This document shows, piece by piece, positions 1 to 6,017 of a stretch of 6,658 nt of DNA. Numbering within the stretch: the first letter of the stretch is position 1; every line of letters begins with the position of its first letter. The notes beneath the pieces were generated by a model. That model had not been told where the DNA came from. It saw nothing but the letters and a program-made list of their open reading frames with translations, and made no database searches. Source of the DNA: DAOUMU01 sp034409055 (lineage in GTDB: Bacteria; Chloroflexota; Anaerolineae; 4572-78; J111); assembly GCA_034409055.1 (NCBI GenBank), contig DAOUMU010000413.1, positions 1 through 6,658 on the forward strand, in the 5' to 3' direction. The position numbers and the translations under genes are program-made.

Positions 1-92
1 TCCTGCCTAAAACTAGCGAAGCAATGATTTATGCGGCTATGGTTCGCCTGATGCTTCGTCGTCTGGCTCGTAATCCTGGCGTTGCTCTTTGA
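1..92 (+). pseudogene. IS5-type transposase, C-terminal end only (5' part outside window)
   Basis: The frame beginning at base 3 is open to the TGA at 90-92 and encodes a 29-residue tail that includes TSEAMIYAAMVRLMLRRLA. This kind of tail (a short helix with an aromatic-Ala-Met-x-x-Leu-Met pattern followed by R-R-L) is typical of the C-terminus of IS5-type DDE transposases of the DDE_Tnp_1 group. The catalytic residues lie upstream of the window, so I cannot say whether the element is intact. The gene converges on nurA, with only 19 bases between the two stop codons. The identification rests on the short tail alone. Confidence 0.6.
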
Positions 93-118
93 TTTTTAAT
101 TTACATAACTTTTAAAAC
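1..118. mobile_element. Right end of an insertion sequence inserted in nurA (boundary approximate)
   Basis: Transposase stops at 92, and IS5-type elements usually end a few tens of bases past the transposase stop codon. The following AT-rich stretch (about 93-118, containing TTTTAAAA at 111-118) is therefore the likely terminal repeat. The opposing nurA frame loses its family-like sequence at the same place and stops at 112-114. The exact end and any target duplication cannot be fixed, because the other end of the element is outside the window. Confidence 0.5.
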
Positions 119-1095
119 ACGTTCTCAAAGTCTCTAGCACAATTTAAGCAACCTAGCATTTCTTTTATTGCTTCACGGGTAAATTCCCCCCGTCTGTTCT
201 CTACAACAAAGTTGTCCAAGTAAGCGTCTTGGGGGAATAAACTGCCATCTCTCAAGATGACGTCAGGAGAACGTTTGTCCGCCTTTAATAGATATTCAAG
301 ATCAAATTTGTATTGACCTACGTCCATTGCTGAGGCAAGACAACGTTGATAATCTTCAGGTTCCAAATCGTCCTGATAAGATGGATCAATCAACATCCAT
401 CTTAACAATGCTTCATCCGGTTTTGGATTGAAGACATTATCGTATTTTGGTTTACCTTCTTCCAATCTAAATAGCGTACCAGCTGCATTGTTGAGTACAA
501 ATGGTACGCTGCGTTTGAAGAAACGTGCAGGAATAGGAACGGCACTGCGATGCTGACTTACATCTGATGCTCCAATAAGAGGAATACGATTTTTCCAAAG
601 ATCACTGTCAATAGTAATGGGAGCAAGAAAATACTTTCCTATTATGTGGCTATCGAGGTGTGACTGAATTAAAGTGGTATCTAAATATATCCTCCACTGA
701 GTTCCACCTTTAGGAGGTTTTGATAAACGTAAATGACGTTTATTCATCCCCAGTCCTCGAATAGCTACTTGCTCTAATAAGCTAGCCAACCGTGGAGACT
801 TGGCAGAGTTTTGTTCTATTTGGCGTGTTAGGTCAATGAAGAAATCAAGATATAGCTCCCGAGGGTCCTTCTCCAATAACTTTTCACGAGCCTTTTGGAT
901 TGTGGTTTCCCAAGCCTCCTCAGACTGTACCACTCGCTGCATATAATCGGCAGTTTGGGCAACGGGATCATAATCTTGAGAGAAAGTTTGTGCAGCAACT
1001 GCCTCTCCACTCAGTACTTCGCCCGATTTGATGATGTCATCAAATGACAACTGTAGCTGCTTGTCCGAAGATTTTGACTTGCGTTTACGAGGCAT
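112..1095 (-). CDS. nurA: NurA-type nuclease, C-terminally truncated by an IS
   Basis: NurA is a manganese-dependent 5'-3' exonuclease/endonuclease that works with the HerA translocase in DNA end resection. In the longer reading from GTG 1104, the visible family marks are D181 in IGASDVSQHRS (the first catalytic Asp, normally DGS-like), E270 in FDLEYLL, and D286 in ILRDGSLFP (the second DGS motif). The N-terminal 120 residues are a less conserved helical extension. NurA proteins continue well past the second DGS motif to a GVVK-like strand and to a Tyr and a His that complete the active site. Here only 44 residues follow D286, and the frame ends in ENVF, exactly where the GVVK strand should begin and where IS sequence starts. 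I chose ATG 1095 because AAAGGG lies 10 bases ahead of it. GTG 1104, with AAAGGG only one base away, is the alternative (330 residues). The gene follows herA by about 20 bases and is probably translated from the same message. It is likely non-functional or altered. Confidence 0.85.
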   Translation of the reverse strand: MPRKRKSKSSDKQLQLSFDDIIKSGEVLSGEAVAAQTFSQDYDPVAQTADYMQRVVQSEEAWETTIQKAREKLLEKDPRELYLDFFIDLTRQIEQNSAKSPRLASLLEQVAIRGLGMNKRHLRLSKPPKGGTQWRIYLDTTLIQSHLDSHIIGKYFLAPITIDSDLWKNRIPLIGASDVSQHRSAVPIPARFFKRSVPFVLNNAAGTLFRLEEGKPKYDNVFNPKPDEALLRWMLIDPSYQDDLEPEDYQRCLASAMDVGQYKFDLEYLLKADKRSPDVILRDGSLFPQDAYLDNFVVENRRGEFTREAIKEMLGCLNCARDFENVF

Positions 1096-1115
1096 ACTTG
1101 TCACGCCCTTTGTTT

Positions 1116-2648
1116 TTACTTTTTAATTTTAGGGAGCCATTCATCCACCATTTCATCGAAAATATTAGGTGTTGCGCCTCCTTCTGAATCTGGTGTGGTA
1201 CGCAGCCTGATTTTTACTGGAATCGTATGTTTTACACTTTCGTATGTTCCGGAAAGCAAACACGTACCTTGCGGCATCTTGGGTAAAGCCCGTAGCATCT
1301 CCTCGGTAGCATCAGCCTTTACTCCGCGAATCGCATCAAGCTGGTCAGGTTCTAATGCAAATACCATTCTTGTATTACACTGTCGAATTACACTTTTGTC
1401 TATATCAACCGGACTTTGTGTTAATAAAACTATGCAAATCCCGTAGTGCCTCCCAATACGAACACCTTCCCGTATAATTTGTTTACATGAGCTTCCCTCA
1501 CCCTGCGGAACAAATAAGTGTGCCTCATCTATAATAGCGGTATAAGGTGGGATATGACCATGAATTCGAAGCGTTTGAAGTTCACGTAGCACAGCGGTAG
1601 CAATTGGTTGAAGCTGGGAGGAAGTCAACCCTTTGCAATTAATAACTAGACTCGGCGTCATTAACTTGCGCCAATCAGCTTTTCCAATACCATCGCCAAA
1701 TATTTTGTTGCGTTTCAGAGAGGCAGTACGGCTGATAGCCATGCTTATACTGGATTCTCTATTAGTTAGTTCACTGCCAACAATATTCATTCGCTCCAGA
1801 AGATTATCTATGGAAAATTTAGCAATATTATCAGAAACAAGCTTAGCTTGCAACTCACTGAAAGCTCTTGCCGCAATATCTCGTTGTAACTCTGTTGTGG
1901 CAGACGGGAGTAGGTTTAATAACTCAGATTCAGTCAAGGATGATATACGAATTGTGAAATCCTTGCCTGGGCGTACTACAGTCCCACCTAACTTGATTGC
2001 CAGTTTCGAATATTCATCTTGTGTATCTATAAATACAATTGGCAATTTGTGCTTGATAAGTTCTTCAACAATCACCCCCATAGCATAGCTTTTGCCACTA
2101 CCTGTAGTCCCACCAATAAAGAAGTGCCTTTGAATAGCTTCGCGTTTGAGAATGATTTTAGTTGTTGTGCCACTGGTAGTTTCGCCAATGTGTAAACCTT
2201 GCGTCTCATCTTCTTGTAATCCTAAAGCAAGTACAATCTCGTTAGCATTGGCCGCAAATACTTCGGCACCCGAGTTAGGTAGGGTTTGCGGTGCTCTGAT
2301 TTGTTTCTTTTTCTTACCCTCACTTGTAAATTCTTCAATGATTTCCTCAATTAGATCAGCTTCGACAAGACGATAAATTATCGTACTATCTTCTTCGCCA
2401 GGATAATTTGATTCCAAACCTAGAGTATCACGAACGTTGATGGCACCAGGGTCTTCATTAGGATTATGTTCGTAAGCGCTACGAATCCGACCGATCAATA
2501 TACTTTTTTCAGTTCTTTCTACAGGAATTTTAACCAGTGTGCCTGGTTTAACATCTTGCCCGGCTTTTAGTTTAATCCGCACAATCTCAAAAGTTGGTGT
2601 TTCTTGGTCAGAGGTAATTGTACCTATAACAGTATCACTTGCATCCAT
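1116..2648 (-). CDS. herA: HerA-type DNA translocase/helicase (HAS-barrel plus FtsK-like ATPase)
   Basis: HerA forms a hexameric ring that pumps double-stranded DNA and feeds the associated nuclease NurA. The 510-residue product is full length for the family. Residues 6-60 form a beta-rich HAS-barrel with LVKIPVER. The ATPase core has Walker A GGTTGSGKS at 179-187, a second strand VFIDTQDEY at 205-213, Walker B AIIDEAHLF at 371-379 with E375 as the probable catalytic base, the EGVRIGRHYG segment at 394-403 carrying the likely arginine finger, and sensor-like LLTQSP (408-413) and RQCNTR (422-427). No inactivating change is visible. ATG 2648 is preceded by AGGAG eight bases upstream. The gene starts 26 bases after the DUF6884 gene and is followed about 20 bases later by nurA. 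In bacteria, HerA-type ATPases also pair with Sir2 or other effectors in phage defence, so repair and defence roles are both open. Confidence 0.93.
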   Translation of the reverse strand: MDASDTVIGTITSDQETPTFEIVRIKLKAGQDVKPGTLVKIPVERTEKSILIGRIRSAYEHNPNEDPGAINVRDTLGLESNYPGEEDSTIIYRLVEADLIEEIIEEFTSEGKKKKQIRAPQTLPNSGAEVFAANANEIVLALGLQEDETQGLHIGETTSGTTTKIILKREAIQRHFFIGGTTGSGKSYAMGVIVEELIKHKLPIVFIDTQDEYSKLAIKLGGTVVRPGKDFTIRISSLTESELLNLLPSATTELQRDIAARAFSELQAKLVSDNIAKFSIDNLLERMNIVGSELTNRESSISMAISRTASLKRNKIFGDGIGKADWRKLMTPSLVINCKGLTSSQLQPIATAVLRELQTLRIHGHIPPYTAIIDEAHLFVPQGEGSSCKQIIREGVRIGRHYGICIVLLTQSPVDIDKSVIRQCNTRMVFALEPDQLDAIRGVKADATEEMLRALPKMPQGTCLLSGTYESVKHTIPVKIRLRTTPDSEGGATPNIFDEMVDEWLPKIKK

Positions 2649-2674
2649 CAGAAAGCTCCTAAAAAGTGATCAAA

Positions 2675-3412
2675 CTACACTTTATGTACCTCAATACCTA
2701 ACTGCTGTAACACACGTTTAGCATCGCCTGTATGGAAAGCACCAACCGGAAGACCAGTCAATTGACTCACTAACCATTTAGGAGCTACTCGCTGGTCATC
2801 CACCGCTATATACCAGGAATGATAACTCGTTGAGTTATTTTGCCCATTACCTAATAACTTACGAACCTCATCAAGGACTTGTTCTGGAGTGAGCGTAATT
2901 TCGACACCACGAATACATGCCTTTCCCCCTGGAGACTCTGTTGTTTGATTGGAAGGTTGTCCTGGTAATTTGCTATATAGCCAATCACGAAGTTCAGCCT
3001 GTCTACGCCCCTGTGAGCCTTGAGATACAATTATTCTTGAGTTGGCTGGTATTACTTGCTCATAACCCGCCAATGCGGATAAATAATTTTTTCCTAACCC
3101 GATAAACAATTCATTGTAGAATTGATCTTGTAGAATTTGTTTAAAATCAGGTAAAACTTGTGAGTTGAGCTTGCTTGCTCGTTCCGGTGTCATTTTGTGA
3201 TCATAATCAGGAATTGGTTCACTGGCTGGAATTAGCCCAAACTTAGCTGAGAGAATGTAGGTATTGAGAGACCGTGCCTCGACAGGATATTCGCGCACAA
3301 ACTTACGTAACACTTGAAATTGCGGGCCATCATACCGCTCAATAGCTGGCAATAGGCCAGCATCGGGCCGTTTCCGTTGAGAACAAGAAAGAATGAGTAA
3401 CCTTTTAGCCAT
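2675..3412 (-). CDS. DUF6884 (YaaA-like) protein with an extra C-terminal small domain
   Basis: The N-terminal 150 residues match the DUF6884/YaaA-like pattern: a strand leading into SCSQRK (residues 9-14 from the start chosen), ILSAKFGLI (53-61), then PDYDHKM, GLGKNY and a VSQGSQGRRQ segment. YaaA proteins bind DNA and are linked to peroxide stress; the biochemical role of DUF6884 is unknown to me. A linker leads to a second part, residues about 168-245: RGVEITLTPEQVL, then WYIAVDDQRVAPKWLVS and a closing RVLQQLGIEVHK. The pattern 'basic residue-Pro-Lys then helix, ending in LxxLGxxI' resembles small N-terminal domains of McrA-type modified-DNA restriction proteins; this is my inference. I chose ATG 3412 because family proteins begin just before the LLILSCS strand. 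ATG 3430 adds six residues, and neither has a strong ribosome site. The gene heads the herA-nurA block (26-base gap to herA). Confidence 0.75.
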   Translation of the reverse strand: MAKRLLILSCSQRKRPDAGLLPAIERYDGPQFQVLRKFVREYPVEARSLNTYILSAKFGLIPASEPIPDYDHKMTPERASKLNSQVLPDFKQILQDQFYNELFIGLGKNYLSALAGYEQVIPANSRIIVSQGSQGRRQAELRDWLYSKLPGQPSNQTTESPGGKACIRGVEITLTPEQVLDEVRKLLGNGQNNSTSYHSWYIAVDDQRVAPKWLVSQLTGLPVGAFHTGDAKRVLQQLGIEVHKV

Positions 3413-3442
3413 AATCACTACGCCCATCATTCACTTTGATTT

Positions 3443-3460
3443 CCACAACAAAGTTGGTGG
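3443..3460. other. Small hairpin between the MNT gene and the DUF6884 gene
   Basis: CCACAAC at 3443-3449 pairs with GTTGGTGG at 3453-3460 around an AAA loop, giving seven pairs with one bulged base. It lies in the 41- to 59-base gap ahead of the DUF6884 start and just after the MNT stop codon. No T-run follows in either direction, so it is not a standard terminator. It could be a processing or translation-tuning element, or chance. Confidence 0.3.
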
Positions 3461-3471
3461 TAGCGCATTGG

Positions 3472-3819
3472 TCAACTACTGCTTGCCGTCTCAAGCGTAA
3501 TCACCTGCCCCTCCCGCCGGGCAATCTCGATGATGGCACTACTGTCGTCTTCCAGCCACTGGCGTTCGCCACAGGCAATGGGTTCGATGCGCCACGCTTC
3601 AGGTATAAAAGCCCTCAATTCCCATAAGCGATCAGTTAGTTCTCGATCTCGTTGTCTGTCGAACTCAGGAGCGATTACTACCAGATCTATATCACTATCT
3701 GGACGCCCCTCGTTCCTGGCCCAAGACCCATATAAAACGACCCGGTTAGCCCGGATACCGGCTTCATTGACGGCCTGTAAGTAATCACGGATAACCCCTA
3801 GAATTGATTGATCAGCCAT
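3472..3819 (-). CDS. MNT-domain nucleotidyltransferase (antitoxin-like partner of HEPN protein)
   Basis: The 115-residue product is a minimal nucleotidyltransferase of the polymerase-beta superfamily. It has VVLYGSWARNEGRPDSDIDLVV at about residues 27-48, which satisfies GSx10DxD with G31, S32, D43 and D45. A third acidic residue at the expected strand is E79 in RIEPIACG. All metal-binding positions therefore look intact. In known HEPN/MNT pairs, the MNT protein neutralises the HEPN ribonuclease, in some cases by adding AMP groups to it. ATG 3819 is preceded by GGAGGT seven bases upstream. It overlaps the upstream HEPN gene by 22 bases, implying coupled translation. The last residues (TLETASSS) are low-complexity. 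Confidence 0.88.
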   Translation of the reverse strand: MADQSILGVIRDYLQAVNEAGIRANRVVLYGSWARNEGRPDSDIDLVVIAPEFDRQRDRELTDRLWELRAFIPEAWRIEPIACGERQWLEDDSSAIIEIARREGQVITLETASSS

Positions 3820-4178
3820 TTCCGTACCTCCTCTGCTCCTTTCAGTTCTTCCTTTGCTTTATTCACCGGCAAGGGCAAGGGTAACTGGTTCGGGTAACGC
3901 CCCTCTAATTGATATCGATCAAAGCGAGCCAAAAATTCTTTGTGCGTTTTTGGAAACGGGAGACCAGTTAGTTCAGCCAAGCGTAACAGGTTGTGAATTT
4001 TAGGCGCCAAATTACCTGTCACCCGGCAGATGTGTGCTTTGAGTATTTTTTCAAGGGCCAGGTGAGCAAAAAAGAGGCCATGCCGGGTTCGGTCAAGATC
4101 CACAAGCTCTTGGGCTACCTCCCAGTCTTCATCTGAGCCGTCGCGCCAATAGGCAATCTGTTTTTTAATATCAATCAC
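3798..4178 (-). CDS. HEPN-domain protein (PF05168 type), putative toxin of HEPN/MNT pair
   Basis: The 126-residue, mainly helical protein shows the HEPN signature: YWRDGSDEDWEVAQEL (10-25), FFAHLALEKILKAHI (36-50) and KIHNLLRLAELTGL (60-73). A candidate RNase motif of the Rx4-6H kind is R32 with H39, but many members of this HEPN subfamily lack activity, so catalysis is uncertain. This is the 'EKxLKA' type rather than the HepT/DUF86 type. The start is GTG 4178, with AGGAG about ten bases upstream and no better in-frame ATG. It follows the transporter gene by 12 bases and overlaps the MNT gene by 22 bases, the usual HEPN-then-MNT order. The C-terminal region is Pro/Leu-rich (NQLPLPLPV), then charged. 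Confidence 0.87.
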   Translation of the reverse strand: MIDIKKQIAYWRDGSDEDWEVAQELVDLDRTRHGLFFAHLALEKILKAHICRVTGNLAPKIHNLLRLAELTGLPFPKTHKEFLARFDRYQLEGRYPNQLPLPLPVNKAKEELKGAEEVRKWLINQF

Positions 4179-4190
4179 CGGGATTTACTC

Positions 4191-4910
4191 CTATTCCGCA
4201 ATCAACAACGGATTAAACCGCGTCCCATAATCATACACATCCATTCCCTCTTGCCGCTTCAGAAAATTCACCACGCCATAAGTCAGCGGTGTCACTGCCG
4301 CCTCATACAGTGATTTGGCCAGCCACTGAGTCACAATCGCCGAAACCAAGCCGTCCAATGGAATTGTACCCACAAAGGCCAGAGTAATAAACACCAACGA
4401 GTCCAACCCCTGCCCCACCAGGGTGGAACCAACCGTACGGGTCCATAACCAACGTCCCCGGGTGGCAATTTTCATCTTGGCCAGCACAAAAGCGTTGGAA
4501 AATTCACCAATAAGGTAGGCAATGAATGAAGCAGCCAGCAGGCGGGGGGTATAGCCTAAAATACGTTCATAGGCGACCTGTCCATCCCAAAATGAGGCGG
4601 CTGGTAGTAGTCCGCCAAGCCAAATGGCCACGACTGCGATCAGGTTGCACAAAAACCCTAACCAAATGACCTGCCGAGCCTGCCGGTAGCCGTAAACCTC
4701 GGTCAGCACGTCGCCGACGATATAACTGATGGGGAAAATAATTATGGCAGCAGGCAAAATGAAACCGGCCAGGCTAACCAGTTTGACTGCGATGATATTC
4801 GCCGTCGTCAAGCAAGTTACGAATATCGCTGCGGTCAGTACAAACCACTTTGAATAGTAATCGTTATTGGGCCGGGTGTAAGAGGGGGTGGAATTGGGTG
4901 AATTTGGCAT
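4191..4910 (-). CDS. yhhQ: Queuosine precursor transporter, YhhQ/QPTR family (DUF165)
   Basis: Members of this inner-membrane family import 7-deazaguanine precursors of queuosine (preQ0, preQ1 or queuine) for tRNA modification. The 239-residue product has about six hydrophobic segments (near 23-43, 46-65, 80-101, 124-145, 165-184 and 188-215). It carries the family marks VGDVLTEVYGYRQAR (65-79), GEFSNAFVLAKMK (135-147) and GSTLVGQGLDSLVF (161-174). The N-terminus is a 20-residue polar, Ser/Pro/Asn-rich tail before the first membrane segment. ATG 4910 has GGGGAG five bases upstream. A sigma-70-like promoter lies about 60 bases upstream. It is the first gene of the - strand run; a role for it in the downstream genes' function is not shown. 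Confidence 0.92.
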   Translation of the reverse strand: MPNSPNSTPSYTRPNNDYYSKWFVLTAAIFVTCLTTANIIAVKLVSLAGFILPAAIIIFPISYIVGDVLTEVYGYRQARQVIWLGFLCNLIAVVAIWLGGLLPAASFWDGQVAYERILGYTPRLLAASFIAYLIGEFSNAFVLAKMKIATRGRWLWTRTVGSTLVGQGLDSLVFITLAFVGTIPLDGLVSAIVTQWLAKSLYEAAVTPLTYGVVNFLKRQEGMDVYDYGTRFNPLLIAE

Positions 4911-4926
4911 AAAGTCTCCCCTGTGT
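4911..4926 (-). promoter_or_regulatory. Ribosome binding site of the transporter gene
   Basis: Read on the - strand, AGGGGAG followed by ACTTT sits directly ahead of ATG 4910. Its strength and spacing support this start over any internal Met; the next in-frame ones are deep in the protein. Confidence 0.7.
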
Positions 4927-4970
4927 TAACAAAAAATGAGATTGAGAATCTATTGAAGACTCCTAACCTC

Positions 4971-4998
4971 ATTATAACAAAACATAATGAAATAACAA
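4971..4998 (-). promoter_or_regulatory. Sigma-70-type promoter for the transporter-HEPN-MNT run
   Basis: On the - strand, TTGTTA (4993-4998) is followed after 16 bases by a perfect TATAAT (4971-4976). Transcription would begin near 4964, giving an untranslated leader of about 55 bases before ATG 4910. It is the only convincing promoter I see for the six tightly packed - strand genes downstream, although internal promoters may exist. Confidence 0.6.
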
Positions 4999-5029
4999 TT
5001 TGTGGCCAACCCACCGGTCTTTTCTCCTG

Positions 5030-5062
5030 GCTCTAGACGCCGGTCACGGACCGGCTGCGAGC
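5030..5062. repeat. GC-rich stem-loop with perfect 7-base core
   Basis: GCCGGTC (5039-5045), loop ACG, then GACCGGC (5049-5055) is a perfect inverted repeat. It is flanked by a second complementary pair, GCTC (5030-5033) with GAGC (5059-5062), separated from the core by small unpaired segments. No T-run follows on either strand. It lies about 120 bases upstream of the transporter start and about 200 bases past the next upstream gene's stop. It could be a protein-binding palindrome or a structured RNA end. Confidence 0.5.
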
Positions 5063-5142
5063 TAAAAGATTAGAACCGGAAAGCCCCATTGTTTGCGGTC
5101 ATTGAGCTAGAGACAACATTATGACCTTAGCAAGTGATTCTT

Positions 5143-5156
5143 TGCTCAATGAGCAA
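5143..5156. repeat. Short perfect hairpin in intergenic region
   Basis: TTGCTC (5143-5148 counting the end of the stem loosely) pairs with GAGCAA at 5151-5156 around a three-base AAT loop. No T-run is present in the direction of the - strand gene that ends at 5268, so it does not qualify as a standard terminator. Confidence 0.35.
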
Positions 5157-5173
5157 GAAGTTTGACCAACGTA

Positions 5174-5197
5174 AGAAATTAGAAAATAGAAATTAGA
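5174..5197 (+). repeat. Heptamer tandem array AGAAATT (3 copies plus partial)
   Basis: Units AGAAATT (5174-5180), AGAAAAT (5181-5187) and AGAAATT (5188-5194) are followed by a partial AGA. They form the left arm of an imperfect inverted repeat with the array at 5225-5253. Intergenic heptamer arrays of this sort are known in cyanobacteria and are also seen in other phyla with large genomes. Confidence 0.7.
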
Positions 5198-5224
5198 GGT
5201 TGTCTGTTCACCAGTCGGCCAAAA

Positions 5225-5253
5225 TTCTCATTTCTCATTTCTCATTTCTCATT
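5225..5253 (-). repeat. Heptamer tandem array TTCTCAT (4 copies), inverted relative to 5174-5197
   Basis: There are four exact TTCTCAT units (5225-5252) plus one base. Read on the - strand they are AGAAATG-phase repeats, nearly the same unit as the AGAAATT array in the other orientation. Bases 5226-5249 are complementary to 5174-5197 at 20 of 24 positions, with a 28-base spacer. The array lies 15 bases past the stop codon of the - strand gene ending at 5268. Confidence 0.75.
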
Positions 5254-5267
5254 CCGGTTTATCCGGG

Positions 5268-5984
5268 TTAGGGACGAGGCAACTTCTCGGCCACCTCGAC
5301 GACAGCTAACAAGTCGGCCAACCATTGTTGGGCACTGCTCTCGGTGATTTGCCGGGGGTGCGAACGAACCCAAATTCTATCCGGCTGCAGGTAGAGATAG
5401 ACTTCTCCCAGCCCGGCCGACTTCTCAGGAGCCAGCAGGCGGTTGAGGGCCGAGTTGACGGTGGCATCGGCCAGCAAGCTGTAAGCCCAGGCCTGGTCCT
5501 GGGCCAGAACGTGTAAATGGCTCAGGTTTGGATCCCCCACAGCCAGGCGGGGACATCCCCTGCAATCCAGCAGGGGCTTCCCTGACCCCATAGCTAGCCG
5601 GGTACCCAGATCGGCCTCGACGTAAATATTCAGCACCGCCGGCCTGAGCCTGTAGCCGGGTTGAAAATAGATGTCCACCCGGCGCCCGTCCAACCAATCT
5701 TGATAGTGGCGGCCAAAGAGCATATACCTCTCGCTACTCATACCCAGCCCGATGAAAACCCGGTCAACCGAACGGGCAGGCGCTGTAACCGTCCAGACCA
5801 GATAAAAGGTCAGGCTGACCAGGTAACCAAGCCCGCCCACCCCGCCTACCAGGATGGCCGATAGTTGATTTCGGCCCCGGCTCCACGGCAGTGGAAAGAA
5901 ATCCGGCAGGGGCACCGCCAGCATGGCCAGGGCACAGATAAAAAGGAGAATAGGGGGGACCACTATCAGCAACAAGAGGCGCAC
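5268..5984 (-). CDS. Hypothetical membrane-anchored protein with two N-terminal membrane segments
   Basis: I do not recognise a family. The 238-residue product has hydrophobic segments at about residues 2-24 and 43-67, then a soluble domain of about 170 residues. The soluble part alternates beta-like segments (RRVDIYFQPG, PAVLNIYVEADL, GEVYLYLQPDRIWVRSHP) with a CxxC at C141/C144 and ends in a helix, SSAQQWLADLLAVVEVAEKLP. Both ends may face the cytoplasm, given basic residues after the second segment. The start is GTG 5984, with GAGGAG about nine bases upstream, which supports it over internal Met codons. The gene is markedly GC-richer (about 67% in one 60-base sample) than both neighbours. 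It starts 33 bases after the stop of the gene upstream at 6018, so the two may share a transcript. Confidence 0.7.
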   Translation of the reverse strand: MRLLLLIVVPPILLFICALAMLAVPLPDFFPLPWSRGRNQLSAILVGGVGGLGYLVSLTFYLVWTVTAPARSVDRVFIGLGMSSERYMLFGRHYQDWLDGRRVDIYFQPGYRLRPAVLNIYVEADLGTRLAMGSGKPLLDCRGCPRLAVGDPNLSHLHVLAQDQAWAYSLLADATVNSALNRLLAPEKSAGLGEVYLYLQPDRIWVRSHPRQITESSAQQWLADLLAVVEVAEKLPRP

Positions 5985-6000
5985 GATTTTTACTCCTCAG
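5985..6000 (-). promoter_or_regulatory. Ribosome binding site deciding the GTG start at 5984
   Basis: On the - strand, TGAGGAG followed by TAAAAATC precedes GTG 5984. This good match and spacing favours the GTG over the later in-frame ATG codons, which would cut into the first membrane segment. Confidence 0.6.
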
Positions 6001-6017
6001 GGGATATGCCAGATTTC

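Larger units (their letters stand above)
4999..5267. other. Intergenic region without a gene
   Basis: No open frame with family-like sequence or a ribosome site is visible on either strand between the promoter at 4971-4998 and the stop codon at 5268. It contains the two hairpins and the two facing heptamer arrays described separately. I see no tRNA, no CRISPR-type spacing, and no clear rho-independent terminator with a T-run. It separates two - strand gene groups of different base composition. Confidence 0.6.

Noticed and set aside
1195..2376. Several + strand open frames inside herA
   Set aside because: They are antisense to a clear full-length HerA with all ATPase motifs, have no family-like sequence, and have no ribosome sites of note.
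3447..3475. TTGACC on the - strand before the DUF6884 gene as a separate promoter
   Set aside because: At 17 bases downstream the sequence is TTTGTT, not a credible -10. No other pair fits.
4911..4976. AATGAG/CTCATT stem followed by a T-run in the transporter leader, looking like an attenuator or preQ1 riboswitch
   Set aside because: The left arm of the stem overlaps the -10 box, so it would not be transcribed from the visible promoter. The sequence lacks the conserved preQ1-I loop and A-rich tail.
5143..5160. Hairpin as a terminator for the gene ending at 5268
   Set aside because: No T-run follows it on the - strand, and it lies more than 100 bases past the stop codon.
5174..5253. CRISPR-like array
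   Set aside because: The units are only 7 bases and directly abut each other, with no spacers. These are simple heptamer repeats.
5425..5697. A 90-residue - strand open frame inside the hypothetical gene at 5268-5984
   Set aside because: It is Gly/Pro/Arg-rich, as expected of an out-of-frame reading of GC-rich DNA, and lies wholly within the better-supported frame with a good start site.
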